64,000 bases of DNA from Lederbergia sp. NSJ-179. Its GTDB lineage: Bacteria > Bacillota > Bacilli > Bacillales > Bacillaceae_C. This document shows positions 27,258 through 35,853 of this stretch, one piece after another. Both the position numbers and the translations under genes were made by a program. Position 1 is the stretch's first letter. Every line of letters starts with the position of its first letter. A model generated the notes under the pieces. It was not told the origin of the DNA. It saw nothing but the letters and a program-made list of their open reading frames with translations, and did not search any database. The DNA is taken from contig NZ_JALIFP010000012.1 of the NCBI RefSeq assembly GCF_022867885.1, positions 56,992 to 120,991 on the forward strand, read 5' to 3'.

Positions 27258-27557
27258 GGTGACACCTCTTCATTTTTACCACTAGTCTATTCACCTAAAA
27301 AAATAACGTTCATTTTCACTCCAATCATTTGGTATTCCTATTACTCAGCCATTGGTTTTCCTATTTGATGTTATTCACTGATGATACGAAAATCAACTTA
27401 ATATTGATCCATTTATACACGACACATTAATGTGGTCTAGTAAAATTTTAGCTCCAATCTTTAGGTTTTTTTGCAACGATTCTGCATAATCTTCCCGCAC
27501 TCGTTCCCATATTTGCTATAATTCTTGTAGATCATCAACGAGAGTAGGTAACAAGAC
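27258..27557. other. Intergenic region carrying the pab promoter
   Basis: The only element seen is TATAAT at 27517-27522, about 35 bases before pabA, which lacks a good -35. The upstream side would hold the SDR promoter. No reading frame of interest. Confidence 0.4.
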
Positions 27558-28142
27558 ATGATTGTCGTAATCGATAACTATGATTCTTTTACATTTAATT
27601 TAGTTCAATACATAAAACAGTTGGATCAAAAGGTAGTCGTGGTGCGAAACGACACCATAACTATTAAAGAAATGATCAAAATTAATCCTTCTTTCATCCT
27701 AATTTCCCCTGGTCCCGGGAATCCTGATGAAGCTGGTATTAGTTTGCAAGTAGTCAAAAAGCTATATAAGCAAGTTCCTATTTTAGGTGTCTGTTTAGGA
27801 CATCAAACGATTGCCCAAGCCTTTGGTGCATCGATTGTGAAAGCAAGTGTCCCGATGCACGGAAAAGTGTCACTCATACAACATGATGGCAAGGGAATGT
27901 TTTATTCGTTGGATAATCCGCTTCGCGTTACACGTTACCATTCACTGCTTGTTGATACCGCTACATTGCCTGACTGCTTGGAGATTAGTGCTGCAACCGA
28001 TACGGGGGAGATTATGGCTATCCGCCATAAAATTTACCCGATTGAAGGAATTCAAGCACATCCAGAAGCCATCTTGACAGAGAACGGCATGCAACTTTTA
28101 AGCAACTTCTTCCTTCGAAAGGACGGGAAATCGTATGCATGA
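27558..28142 (+). CDS. pabA: Aminodeoxychorismate synthase, glutamine amidotransferase subunit
   Basis: A 194-residue class I amidotransferase supplying ammonia to PabB for 4-amino-4-deoxychorismate, a folate precursor. It shows IDNYDSFTFNLVQY, ISPGPGNPDEAG, the nucleophile Cys in LGVCLGHQTIAQAFG and HPEAILTENG. Its stop overlaps the pabB start by eight bases. Because the anthranilate synthase in this window carries its own amidotransferase, this copy is probably dedicated to folate rather than shared with tryptophan as in B. subtilis. Confidence 0.92.
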   Translation: MIVVIDNYDSFTFNLVQYIKQLDQKVVVVRNDTITIKEMIKINPSFILISPGPGNPDEAGISLQVVKKLYKQVPILGVCLGHQTIAQAFGASIVKASVPMHGKVSLIQHDGKGMFYSLDNPLRVTRYHSLLVDTATLPDCLEISAATDTGEIMAIRHKIYPIEGIQAHPEAILTENGMQLLSNFFLRKDGKSYA

Positions 28143-29877
28143 AATAAAGCTATTATTTGAGTATATCGATTATCTTGGTAAGAAAAATCCCTTGACATTT
28201 AAGAACCCAAAGAAGATTATAATCGCAAAAACGGTTGATGAGGTTTTACCGTGCTTGGAAAAGGTTGAAACAGCCATTGAAGAAGGATATTATGCGGCTG
28301 GCTTCTTGACCTACGAAGCCGCACCAGCTTTTGATCGTGCCTTTAAGGTAAATTATCATGGGAATATGCCGCTCCTGTGGTTTGGCGTATTTGACGAGCC
28401 GGTAAATGAACCATTAAAAGGAATAGGGGCATTCCACGTTTCCGAATGGAAGCCATCTGTATCCGTTGAAGAGTACAAAGCAAACATCGGAAAAATTAAA
28501 GATTATATTGAAAACGGGGATACCTACCAAGTAAACTATACGATTCGTTTTGATGCGCATTTCACAGGCAATGCCGAGGTATTTTATAAGCAGTTAGCCC
28601 AAGCCCAATCGGCAGGGTATGCCGCTTATCTAAATACCGGGGATCATTCGATTCTATCTGCCTCCCCTGAGTTATTTTTTCAACTAAACGATGGCAAAAT
28701 AACGACAAGACCAATGAAAGGAACAGTGAAAAGAGGGAAAACGGCTGAGGAAGATATCCAACTTGCGGACTGGTTATATCATTCGGAAAAAAATCGGGCG
28801 GAAAACGTGATGATTGTTGATTTATTGCGTAATGATTTAGGGACGATTGCCAAAACGGGGACGGTAGAGGTTCCACAATTATTTACAATCGAGCAATATC
28901 CTACTGTCTATCAAATGACATCGACTGTTACGGCGGAGGTTGTTGATAAAAGCTTAGTCGACATTTTCAAAGCGTTATTCCCATGTGGCTCGATTACAGG
29001 TGCACCGAAAGTGAATACGATGAAGATCATCAACGAACTGGAAACCATGCCACGTAACGTTTACTGTGGGACAATCGGATACGTGACACCGAATAAGGAA
29101 GCGGTATTTAATGTGCCGATCCGTACCGTTATTATTGACAATAAAACCGGAGATGCTGTATATGGAGTTGGCGGTGGTGTTACTTGGGATTCAAAGGCCG
29201 ATGATGAATACAATGAGGTGCTGACGAAAACCAAATTATTGAAGGAACTACCAACCTCATTTGAGTTATTAGAAACAATGAGGTTGGTGAACGGGAACTA
29301 TACTGTTTACGAAAACCATTTCGAGCGTCTGAGAAACTCTGCCGCATTTTTTAGTTTTCATTTGAATGAAAAGGAGATTCACAACCAGTTATCCACGATC
29401 GCCAAAAAACATTCTGTTGGAAACTTTCGCGTACGGCTACTTGTCATGAAAAATGGAATGTTTTCTATTAAAATTACACCCTTTCAGATTGGGAAAGGTT
29501 TACCGCTTCAAGCAGTATTGGCAAAGGAGCCTATCCATCCAGATAATATTTTTCTTTACCATAAAACGACCAATCGGACCGTTTATCAACGGTTTCAGGA
29601 ACAGCACCCGAACGCATTTGATGTTTTACTCTGGAATACCAATTGGGAATTGACCGAGTTTACCCTTGGAAATGTTGTTGTCGAACTGGGAGGCGAGCTT
29701 GTAACACCACCAATTGAATGTGGCCTATTACCGGGCACTTATCGACAGAAGCTATTAAAAGAAGGGAAAATTCGCGAACGTAAGGTGACGGTTGATAACT
29801 TGGATGATTGTACACGAATATGGTTGATTAATAGTGTTCGGGAATGGGTGGAGATTCGTCTTCCCATCGATGTTTAA
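28135..29877 (+). CDS. pabBC: Fused aminodeoxychorismate synthase component I and lyase (PabB-PabC)
   Basis: A 580-residue two-domain enzyme. Residues about 1-335 are the chorismate-binding PabB part (GDTYQVNYTIRF, TRPMKGTVKRG, ENVMIVDLLRNDLG, PCGSITGAPKV). About 350-580 form a PLP-dependent aminodeoxychorismate lyase-like domain (LLETMRLVNGNYTVYENHFERL, the Lys in YHKTTNR, ELTEFTLGNVVVE). Together with PabA it would take chorismate to p-aminobenzoate. ATG at 28135 lies inside the end of pabA, implying coupled translation. Confidence 0.9.
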   Translation: MHEIKLLFEYIDYLGKKNPLTFKNPKKIIIAKTVDEVLPCLEKVETAIEEGYYAAGFLTYEAAPAFDRAFKVNYHGNMPLLWFGVFDEPVNEPLKGIGAFHVSEWKPSVSVEEYKANIGKIKDYIENGDTYQVNYTIRFDAHFTGNAEVFYKQLAQAQSAGYAAYLNTGDHSILSASPELFFQLNDGKITTRPMKGTVKRGKTAEEDIQLADWLYHSEKNRAENVMIVDLLRNDLGTIAKTGTVEVPQLFTIEQYPTVYQMTSTVTAEVVDKSLVDIFKALFPCGSITGAPKVNTMKIINELETMPRNVYCGTIGYVTPNKEAVFNVPIRTVIIDNKTGDAVYGVGGGVTWDSKADDEYNEVLTKTKLLKELPTSFELLETMRLVNGNYTVYENHFERLRNSAAFFSFHLNEKEIHNQLSTIAKKHSVGNFRVRLLVMKNGMFSIKITPFQIGKGLPLQAVLAKEPIHPDNIFLYHKTTNRTVYQRFQEQHPNAFDVLLWNTNWELTEFTLGNVVVELGGELVTPPIECGLLPGTYRQKLLKEGKIRERKVTVDNLDDCTRIWLINSVREWVEIRLPIDV

Positions 29878-30012
29878 AATGAGGCCCGGGCGCTTTTTTC
29901 CTTTTTAAAACACCTGTATCTAACTTTACCGCTCTTACCTGTTAATGAAGGTGAATTTTGACATAATAATATATTGAAAAAGCAATAATATTTATTTTAT
30001 ATATATAAAAAC

Positions 30013-30077
30013 GGAGAATGCCCTCCATTTTCAACATCATTCTCGTATGATTTGATTATATATTGAAGGCATTCTCC
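30013..30077. repeat. Inverted repeat at the end of a gene fragment
   Basis: GGAGAATGCC (30013-30022) is the exact complement of GGCATTCTCC (30068-30077), with 45 bases between. The right arm is inside the last codons of the fragment described next. It may be a terminator stem or a rearrangement scar. Confidence 0.4.
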
Positions 30078-30265
30078 AACTCATTTATTTCCTTATCTCC
30101 TATTTTGTATATATTTCCAAACCCGATTGTAGAAATAAATGCTTTGGCACTATATTCAGCAACCTCTAATCGGTCAAAAGCATTTATCAGGCTTGTACCT
30201 GTTACTATTAAACAGTCATTTTGGACCATTGCAAGCGGTGTATCCTTAAAAATACTCTTTTTCCA
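30056..30265 (-). pseudogene. C-terminal fragment resembling a class II aldolase/adducin family protein
   Basis: A minus-strand frame without a start ends at TAA 30056-30058 and encodes AMVQNDCLIVTGTSLINA, FDRLEVAEYSAKAFIS and a short tail INELENAFNI. The VTGxSLxxAFDRLEVAE pattern resembles the C-terminal part of class II aldolase/adducin-fold proteins. Roughly 60 residues survive, cut off near the end of the acetyltransferase gene. Family assignment is tentative. Confidence 0.4.
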
Positions 30266-30281
30266 GAATAGAAAAATAGTA

Positions 30282-30779
30282 TTAATCCACCCATTTATTT
30301 TGCCAAAAAAGTTCTTCCTTAAAAATAGCTTCCCTTCTCATACCAAGATGTTCCATCAAAGCTGCGGAGCGTGTATTATTGGAATTGCACATCCCAATTA
30401 CTTTATGTGCCGCTAACTTTTCAAAAGCAAATTGTAATAAAAGTTTAGCCGCTTCACTTCCGTAACCCTTTCCCTCATATTCGGGAAGTATGGCAAAACC
30501 AATTTCCCAGCTCTTTCTGTATTCACTATCATTCCATACTTGTGCTAATCCAATCGGGGTTTTCTTCTTATCCACGGCTGCCGTTACGATAAAATCGTAA
30601 CTTGTTGGTTTTTCTTTTTCTTCCATTCTTTGTATGTATTCTTCACGTACAACATTTTCATCTGATTCTACATATTCTTCAAAGTACCATAAATTTTCAT
30701 CACATTCTATCCTGCAAATAAAGTCTAAATCATTGATTGATACCCTTGATAGCCATATTTTTTCTCCGGAAATCTCCAT
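30282..30779 (-). CDS. GNAT family N-acetyltransferase
   Basis: A 165-residue acetyltransferase with the acetyl-CoA loop in EYEGKGYGSEAAKLLLQFAF and the RimJ/RimL-like ending NNTRSAALMEHLGMRREA. ATG at 30779 (MEISGEKIW) is favoured, six bases after GGGAGG; ATG 30782 and 30797 are in frame. The target (protein N-terminus or small molecule) is unknown. It is a single gene. Confidence 0.85.
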   Translation of the reverse strand: MEISGEKIWLSRVSINDLDFICRIECDENLWYFEEYVESDENVVREEYIQRMEEKEKPTSYDFIVTAAVDKKKTPIGLAQVWNDSEYRKSWEIGFAILPEYEGKGYGSEAAKLLLQFAFEKLAAHKVIGMCNSNNTRSAALMEHLGMRREAIFKEELFWQNKWVD

Positions 30780-30910
30780 CATACTCCTCCCTAGCATCCC
30801 AAATCACTTAGATTATGATTGAAAACATTAAACTCATTAACGGGCACCTAACACATGCTTTAGGGAGGGAAACTTCTGCCTTGGGTCTTTAAACGGTAGA
30901 AATGAATAAG

Positions 30911-31456
30911 TTAAAAGTTAAATCGGACATGTCCTGAAGCATCATATTGTTCCATCCCTTCAAGTTGTAAAAGGGTTTCCTTGAATCGTAATCCGCCCCT
31001 AAAACCGGTTAGAGTGCCATTTTTGCCGATCACCCGGTGGCACGGAATAATAATAGGAATGGGATTTTTCCCATTAGCTGTACCTACAGCACGTGTCGCT
31101 TTCGGGTTGTCGAGCGCAATCGCGATATCAAAATAACTGCGAGTTTCACCGTAGGGAATCTGTCTCAATTCATTCCAAACAGAGACTTGAAAGGGGGTCC
31201 CCCGTAAATCTAAAGGCATTGAAAAAACGGTTAATTGTTTCTGGAAATACTGATGTAATTGATTGGTATAGAACTGAAGACCTTGATCACTTCTCACCAA
31301 GACAGGTGATGAAAAATGGCGGAAAATCCATTGCTCCATTGTTTCAAACGACTCGTTTGGTAATGCGACATAGCATAACCCCTTATCCGAAGCAGCTACA
31401 AATAATTTTGTAGATTGATATTCAAATGGTGACCAATAAATCTTTTCTTCTGTCAT
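30911..31456 (-). CDS. ogt: Methylated-DNA--protein-cysteine methyltransferase
   Basis: A 181-residue suicide repair protein transferring methyl groups from O6-methylguanine to itself. The acceptor Cys lies in IPCHRVIGKNG; the helix-turn-helix-like FQVSVWNELRQIPYGET and FRGGLRFKETLLQLE are also conserved. Standing alone after a 125-base gap, it is not linked to an ada regulator. Confidence 0.93.
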   Translation of the reverse strand: MTEEKIYWSPFEYQSTKLFVAASDKGLCYVALPNESFETMEQWIFRHFSSPVLVRSDQGLQFYTNQLHQYFQKQLTVFSMPLDLRGTPFQVSVWNELRQIPYGETRSYFDIAIALDNPKATRAVGTANGKNPIPIIIPCHRVIGKNGTLTGFRGGLRFKETLLQLEGMEQYDASGHVRFNF

Positions 31457-31716
31457 ATCTTCTACCTTCCTTTCCTTGCCATTGTGATATTCGTTACACG
31501 AAGACCATTCTCCAAAAAACCGAGATGTTCCACCACCTTTACAGCTAGCCTTTAGTCAATGGACAATACTTGTTGGAATTCAGCCAAGGCTTTCAATCTT
31601 TTCGTCCTATTCAAAAAAACATCTAAGATTGGCCAATTCAGCGGTTAAGATGATGGACATTTCGGGGTACGATCTTCTCTTTTCTGAATTTAGAATTTAA
31701 CTCTTTCTACTAACGT

Positions 31717-32985
31717 TTATTTTTTCATATCTCGCTGGATTTCAGCGACTTGTTCTTTTGTGAGACCAGTAGATTCAACAATCAAATCCGTTTCGACACC
31801 TGCTTTTAGGAGTCGAATGGCTACTTCTTCTTTCGCTATTTGTACCGCTTCCTGTTCTTTTTGCTTCGCTTCTTTTATCTTATGCTCAGCCATTTTTTCT
31901 TTCCGTTCTATACTCTTTTCCCTTTGCATTAACCTCTGTTTTTCTTCCTCAATCCTTTGGCTTTCTTCCTCAATCCTTTGGTTTTCCTCCTCAATCCTTT
32001 GGTTTTCCTCCTCAATCCTTTGGCTTTCCTCCTCAATCCTTTGGCTTTCCTCCTCAATCCTTTGGCTTTCCTCCTTATTTCGCTGTTCTCCTTCCATAAT
32101 TTTTTGTTTCAATTTATCCATTTTCGCCTGGTAAGCTTCCTCATCCAAAATGCGCTTCAGCCGATCTTCATATGCACGAACTTCTGATTCAGCCAGACTT
32201 AGATTTTCCCATCCTTCAAAAGCGGAATGCAATGTTTTATCATTCACGGCAATCGCCTCCAATTCCTTATAAATATCTTCATAAACTTCTCCATTTCGAT
32301 GATCAACAATACCGAGCAGCAATAGCCATCGGACTAAAATATCGTTCCATGGGTCCAATTGTTCTTTTTTCCAATCCTTTAATAGCTTTGGCATTTCGAT
32401 AAAATGAAATTCCATTACATTAGTCAACCTAAATTTATCTTTATCTTCATGCAAATGATACATCGTATGAAAGCGTTCCGTTTGATCAAATATATTATAA
32501 TTAAGAATATTAATTGAAATCACTGTTCTCAGCTCATCATAATCCATGCTCTTGTTCAATGTTTCGGCGTATAATCTTGACCAGTAAAATAAAGAACGCT
32601 TAATCATATTATATTTATTCGAAAATTGAATTTCCATATTGATTCGTTCATTCTGATTCGTTGTCACCAGCACATCCAATCTGGATAATTTATCTTCCGC
32701 ATACTCTCTGCCTATTTCTGAGTTTAGGAAGGCAATTTCCTTTATCTTGCCTCTCCCCGCCTTCTGTAAAAAAGCATTTAAAAATACGACTGTTATATGC
32801 TTATTCTTTTCACTGCCAAACAACTGCTTAAATGAATAATCAATTTTTAAATCCATTAATTTGTTTAACGGAACCCGTTTAAGCAATCTTGTACTTGACA
32901 TTTTCCTGTTGTAGTGTGTGGTATCCTCGTTGATTCGAAAATGTGGGCCGACAGGGGCTTTATAGAGTAGTTCAGTTTGTGTCAC
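31717..32985 (-). CDS. Rpn/PD-(D/E)XK nuclease family protein with heptad tail
   Basis: About 422 residues. The front (about 35-255) matches the Rpn family once called transposase_31: MDLKIDYSFKQLFGSEKN, SRLDVLVTTNQNERINMEIQFS with its Asp and ExQ nuclease residues, and RSLFYWSRLYAETL. The rear is a long charged helix with eight seven-residue RIEEESQ-type units (DNA repeats of 21 bases, about 31940-32085). Rpn proteins are recombination-promoting nucleases. GTG at 32985 is chosen because AAAGGA lies ten bases upstream; the upstream GTG at 32994 overlaps that site. The repeat number is likely to vary between strains. Confidence 0.82.
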   Translation of the reverse strand: MTQTELLYKAPVGPHFRINEDTTHYNRKMSSTRLLKRVPLNKLMDLKIDYSFKQLFGSEKNKHITVVFLNAFLQKAGRGKIKEIAFLNSEIGREYAEDKLSRLDVLVTTNQNERINMEIQFSNKYNMIKRSLFYWSRLYAETLNKSMDYDELRTVISINILNYNIFDQTERFHTMYHLHEDKDKFRLTNVMEFHFIEMPKLLKDWKKEQLDPWNDILVRWLLLLGIVDHRNGEVYEDIYKELEAIAVNDKTLHSAFEGWENLSLAESEVRAYEDRLKRILDEEAYQAKMDKLKQKIMEGEQRNKEESQRIEEESQRIEEESQRIEEENQRIEEENQRIEEESQRIEEEKQRLMQREKSIERKEKMAEHKIKEAKQKEQEAVQIAKEEVAIRLLKAGVETDLIVESTGLTKEQVAEIQRDMKK

Positions 32986-32994
32986 ATCAAACAC

Positions 32995-33470
32995 ATCCTT
33001 TGTTATTTATGGAGACTAAACCGGGGTGTATTTCTAATAGAAGTATAGCAAAAATTCGTTCGCGAAACAAGAGTTCCCTAAACACCTCTGTTTTTCGCAT
33101 GAATTCTATTTCCCCTTGTTACTTTAGGAGTTATTTTGCACCTGTTTTAAGTGCTATTTTGCACTATATATATAAAAAGTCCAATATCCCAACATTAGAT
33201 TTAAGAAATTGGACTTTTATCATTACTTCGGAATATCGCGCGATTATGGAAGATCATAAGCATATTTCTTGTTTAACTAAAAATGGGCCCCCTTTAGTTA
33301 AAGGGTAATACTTCACAATCTTTAGTTTTATATACATGTTCAATAAATTTTGATCAATCATTTTACTTTTGCTACACCTTAAACAAAATGACTCCAAAGT
33401 ATATTCCCAATTAATTCAGCTTGAGATTCTTCACAATTAATAATTAAGATTATTTCAGAGTGTTTGCCTT
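32995..33470. other. Gene-free interval with one hairpin
   Basis: No reading frame with support. AAAAGTCCAAT (33175-33185) pairs with ATTGGACTTTT (33208-33218) to form an isolated terminator-like hairpin, perhaps the trace of a lost gene. Confidence 0.5.
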
Positions 33471-33718
33471 TTAAAACTCTTTTAGTTTTTTTACAAGCAA
33501 TTCTATAAAAAGCCGAATAGTAAAGCTAAGAACAAACCCAACGAATGCACCTATAAGTTCCCAATACATTGGAACCAAAATAATTTAAATCCTATACATG
33601 CTCCAATAACCGAAAAAGCGGTTGAAAGCTCCATACCTATATCAATAAGGGGTGAACCACCCGACCGATGCAGGGTATCAAAAGTTTTGCGGTCTTCTTT
33701 TCGATTGTCTAGAGTCAA
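33471..33718 (-). pseudogene. Frameshifted small AtpZ-like membrane protein
   Basis: From TTG 33718 the frame reads RKEDRKTFDTLHRSGGSPL, then a membrane segment (IDIGMELSTAFSVIGACIGF), but stops after CIGNL. A second frame overlapping it gives WELIGAFVGFVLSFTIRLFIE and a Lys-rich end, closing at TAA 33471-33473. Joined by a one-base shift near 33570, they would make an 80-residue protein with two membrane helices and the Gly-rich layout of AtpZ/AtpI-type proteins. The assignment is tentative. Confidence 0.4.
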
Positions 33719-33803
33719 CGCAAAGTGAGAAATCCTTATTACTTACTTTAAAATATAAATTCAACACATTTGACAAAAATATACTGTTCTAATTGTACTT
33801 TTA

Positions 33804-34985
33804 TTACTGGTTCACTACATTATAGTCATCTAATATTTTTTTAGAAGTAGCACGTGAAGCCAATATTGTTACAACGATTGCGATAGCAACTCCCAAAGCC
33901 CCTACCCAAGTAATGGAAGATAGGGAAACTCTCTCTACAAAGATACCTCCAATAGCTGCACCTGCAGCCATGGCCAATTGCATCATTGACTGATTGAGAC
34001 CTAGTAGTACACCTGATGACTCTGGCTCTATTGTAGCTAGGTGATATTGTTGAGTCGGGCCAGAAGACCATGCAGCAAATGACCATAATATTAAAATGAT
34101 CAACACTCCAACATAAGAATCGGTAACTAGTGAGAACAAAATTAGCATGATGATATGTAATGTCATTCCGCTAATCAGTGTAAAATTCACACCCCATCGG
34201 TCGGTACTAAATCCACCAAACTTTGATCCAACTAGACTGGCAATACCGAATATAAGGAGAACTCCACTCAGCAATTTGTCGCTTACACCTGATATATTTA
34301 AAAGGTAAGGGGATAGATAGGTATAGGCAATCGAATATCCACCAAGCCAGAAAAAGGTGATGGCTAATCCCAGCACAACTTTTGGTTTCTTAAATAGAGT
34401 GAGTTGTTGAGTTAAAGATACAGGTTTATCCCCTTGAATTTTAGGAATTGTAAGAGAAATGACAACCATTGCTAATAATCCAAGTAAGGCGATTCCTCCA
34501 AATACAGCTTTCCAACCAAGTAAATCACTAGTCATTCTGCCAAGTGGGACTCCGATTATTAATGATGCAGTAAATCCCATTACTACTGTAGCAATAGCAC
34601 TACCCTGCTTACCTTTTGGTGCAATTTTTTCGGCGATAGTTAATGCTGTTACTACGACCATCCCTGCACCAAGAGCCATAATAATTCTTGAGACAATAAA
34701 TAATCCATATCCTGGAAGGACGAATGCAAGAATATTTCCAATAATAAATACGCCAAGTGAATATAACATTAACTTGCGTCTATTCATTCCTGATGTCAAA
34801 GCCATTAGTACCGGTGTGAAGATGGCGTATACAAGCGAAAAAATGGTAATTAACTGCCCAACTGCAGCTAAAGTAATTCCTAATGATTCTGAAATATTAT
34901 CCAAAATACCAGAGATTATATACTCTGAAGTACCAACTAAAAAACTTACGATAGCTAAGATGTATATCTTTACAGTGTTTGACAA
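33804..34985 (-). CDS. MFS drug exporter (DHA1 type)
   Basis: A 393-residue, 12-helix major facilitator transporter. Typical features are FLVGTSEYIISGIL in helix 1, the loop motif SGMNRRKLMLYSLG between helices 2 and 3, and the helix 5 motif near TASLIIGVPLGR. It resembles proton-driven chloramphenicol/arabinose-type exporters; the substrate is unknown. The start is a TTG at 34985 with GAGGAG upstream. It lies just beyond the ArsR-type regulator, which probably controls it through the dyad at 35053-35068. Confidence 0.85.
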   Translation of the reverse strand: MSNTVKIYILAIVSFLVGTSEYIISGILDNISESLGITLAAVGQLITIFSLVYAIFTPVLMALTSGMNRRKLMLYSLGVFIIGNILAFVLPGYGLFIVSRIIMALGAGMVVVTALTIAEKIAPKGKQGSAIATVVMGFTASLIIGVPLGRMTSDLLGWKAVFGGIALLGLLAMVVISLTIPKIQGDKPVSLTQQLTLFKKPKVVLGLAITFFWLGGYSIAYTYLSPYLLNISGVSDKLLSGVLLIFGIASLVGSKFGGFSTDRWGVNFTLISGMTLHIIMLILFSLVTDSYVGVLIILILWSFAAWSSGPTQQYHLATIEPESSGVLLGLNQSMMQLAMAAGAAIGGIFVERVSLSSITWVGALGVAIAIVVTILASRATSKKILDDYNVVNQ

Positions 34986-35052
34986 AATAGTTCACTCCTC
35001 AATATGATGAATTGATATATCTAGATTTGTTAATATGCATAAGTAAAAAAAT

Positions 35053-35068
35053 ACATATTCAGATATGT
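35053..35068. promoter_or_regulatory. Dyad upstream of the MFS gene
   Basis: ACATATTCAGATATGT has perfect six-base arms around TCAG and lies about 70 bases before the MFS start. It resembles in plan, though not in sequence, the ATATCG/CGATAT dyad at the regulator's promoter. Confidence 0.45.
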
Positions 35069-35083
35069 CGATTTGTATTTGTT

Positions 35084-35123
35084 AAATGAAACTGAATTCT
35101 GATTTATGAATTCAGTTTCATTT
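35084..35123. terminator. Hairpin between arsR and the MFS gene
   Basis: AAATGAAACTGAATTC (35084-35099) and GAATTCAGTTTCATTT (35108-35123) form a 16-bp perfect stem ending one base before the arsR stop codon. The T-tract on the minus strand is short, so read-through into the MFS gene is possible. Confidence 0.7.
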
Positions 35124-35124
35124 A

Positions 35125-35427
35125 TTAAATCTTTTCTTCGAGAATAGTGGCAAATTTTTTTATGGCATCTTCATCTCTTTTATAATAAGTGTATTTACCT
35201 ATACGTTCTGTTTTAATTAACCCAGCTCGTAGTAGAATAGAAAGGTATTGAGATGCTGTTGATTGCGTCATTTTCAATTTATCTGTTATTTGACTAACAC
35301 AAACCCCTGTAGTATTCATATCAATCCCTTCGTGGGGCGTAAAATGACGATCAGGTTCCTTCAGCCATTGTAAAATTTGCAATCTTGATTCATTGGATAA
35401 GGCTTTGAAAACTTCAATTGGTTCCAT
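35125..35427 (-). CDS. ArsR family regulator, probably leaderless
   Basis: A 100-residue winged-helix repressor starting MEPIEVFKALSNESRLQILQWL; the recognition region is VSQITDKLKMTQSTASQYLSILLRAGLI. No metal-binding ELCVC motif is present, so the signal may be organic. A longer frame to 35487 exists, but it would run through a near-consensus promoter whose -10 ends seven bases before ATG 35427. Translation therefore most likely begins at or next to the first base of the mRNA, without a ribosome site. It precedes an MFS exporter on the same strand, its probable target. Confidence 0.82.
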   Translation of the reverse strand: MEPIEVFKALSNESRLQILQWLKEPDRHFTPHEGIDMNTTGVCVSQITDKLKMTQSTASQYLSILLRAGLIKTERIGKYTYYKRDEDAIKKFATILEEKI

Positions 35428-35434
35428 ACAAACC

Positions 35435-35462
35435 ATTATATCGAGAAATAACGATATGTCAA
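35435..35462 (-). promoter_or_regulatory. Near-consensus promoter with internal dyad for arsR
   Basis: On the minus strand TTGACA (35457-35462) and TATAAT (35435-35440) lie 16 bases apart. The spacer holds an inverted repeat ATATCG (35438-35443) and CGATAT (35452-35457), consistent with autorepression by the ArsR protein. Confidence 0.8.
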
Positions 35463-35620
35463 CATGTTTTATTTTGATATCTCCCAAAAATCTTTCTCTT
35501 TTCCTTCTTTGTCTTGTCCAAAGCTAAAGAGGTATCTCAATGAATAAAAATCAACTGGCTAAGTGGTTGGAAAATCAGGGAGCGAAATCTATGAATGATT
35601 TAAACTGAGATTTTTTGTTA

Positions 35621-35656
35621 AAAAAGGTTTGTCCCAACGCTGGAACAAACCTTTTT
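35621..35656 (+). terminator. Stem-loop terminator
   Basis: AAAAAGGTTTGTCC (35621-35634) pairs with GGAACAAACCTTTTT (35642-35656) with one mismatch, followed by more T and C. A 22-codon frame with RBS-like GAGG precedes it (ATG at about 35540), but this is too short to call a gene. Nothing else is seen from 35488 to 35853. Confidence 0.65.
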
Positions 35657-35853
35657 CCCCCTTCTTTTTTATTAGAACTTCCTACAAATGATTTTTCATT
35701 TCAACAACCATCAATTACTTAATCTCGTTCGCCAAAAAGCTTTTCTAAACATCGCTACAGTTATTTCCGCTTTTCCTAGCTTTTTTCCTCGTTTGATATT
35801 TCCCTCAAATAATCCAAATTCTAAACTGATCACTAAAAGCGCATCAGATTCCT

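Noticed and set aside
30063..30416. 117-codon plus-strand frame
   Set aside because: It is the complement of the acetyltransferase end and the aldolase-like fragment; the minus-strand translation has the conserved motifs.
32464..32478. CRE-like sequence TGAAAGCGTTCC
   Set aside because: It lies inside the Rpn coding region far from any promoter and is probably a chance match.
31717..32985. Active transposon
   Set aside because: Although the family was once labelled transposase, no terminal inverted repeats or target duplications were seen around the gene.
32943..33308. 121-codon plus-strand frame
   Set aside because: It overlaps the start of the Rpn gene, has no ribosome site or recognisable protein character, and crosses a hairpin.
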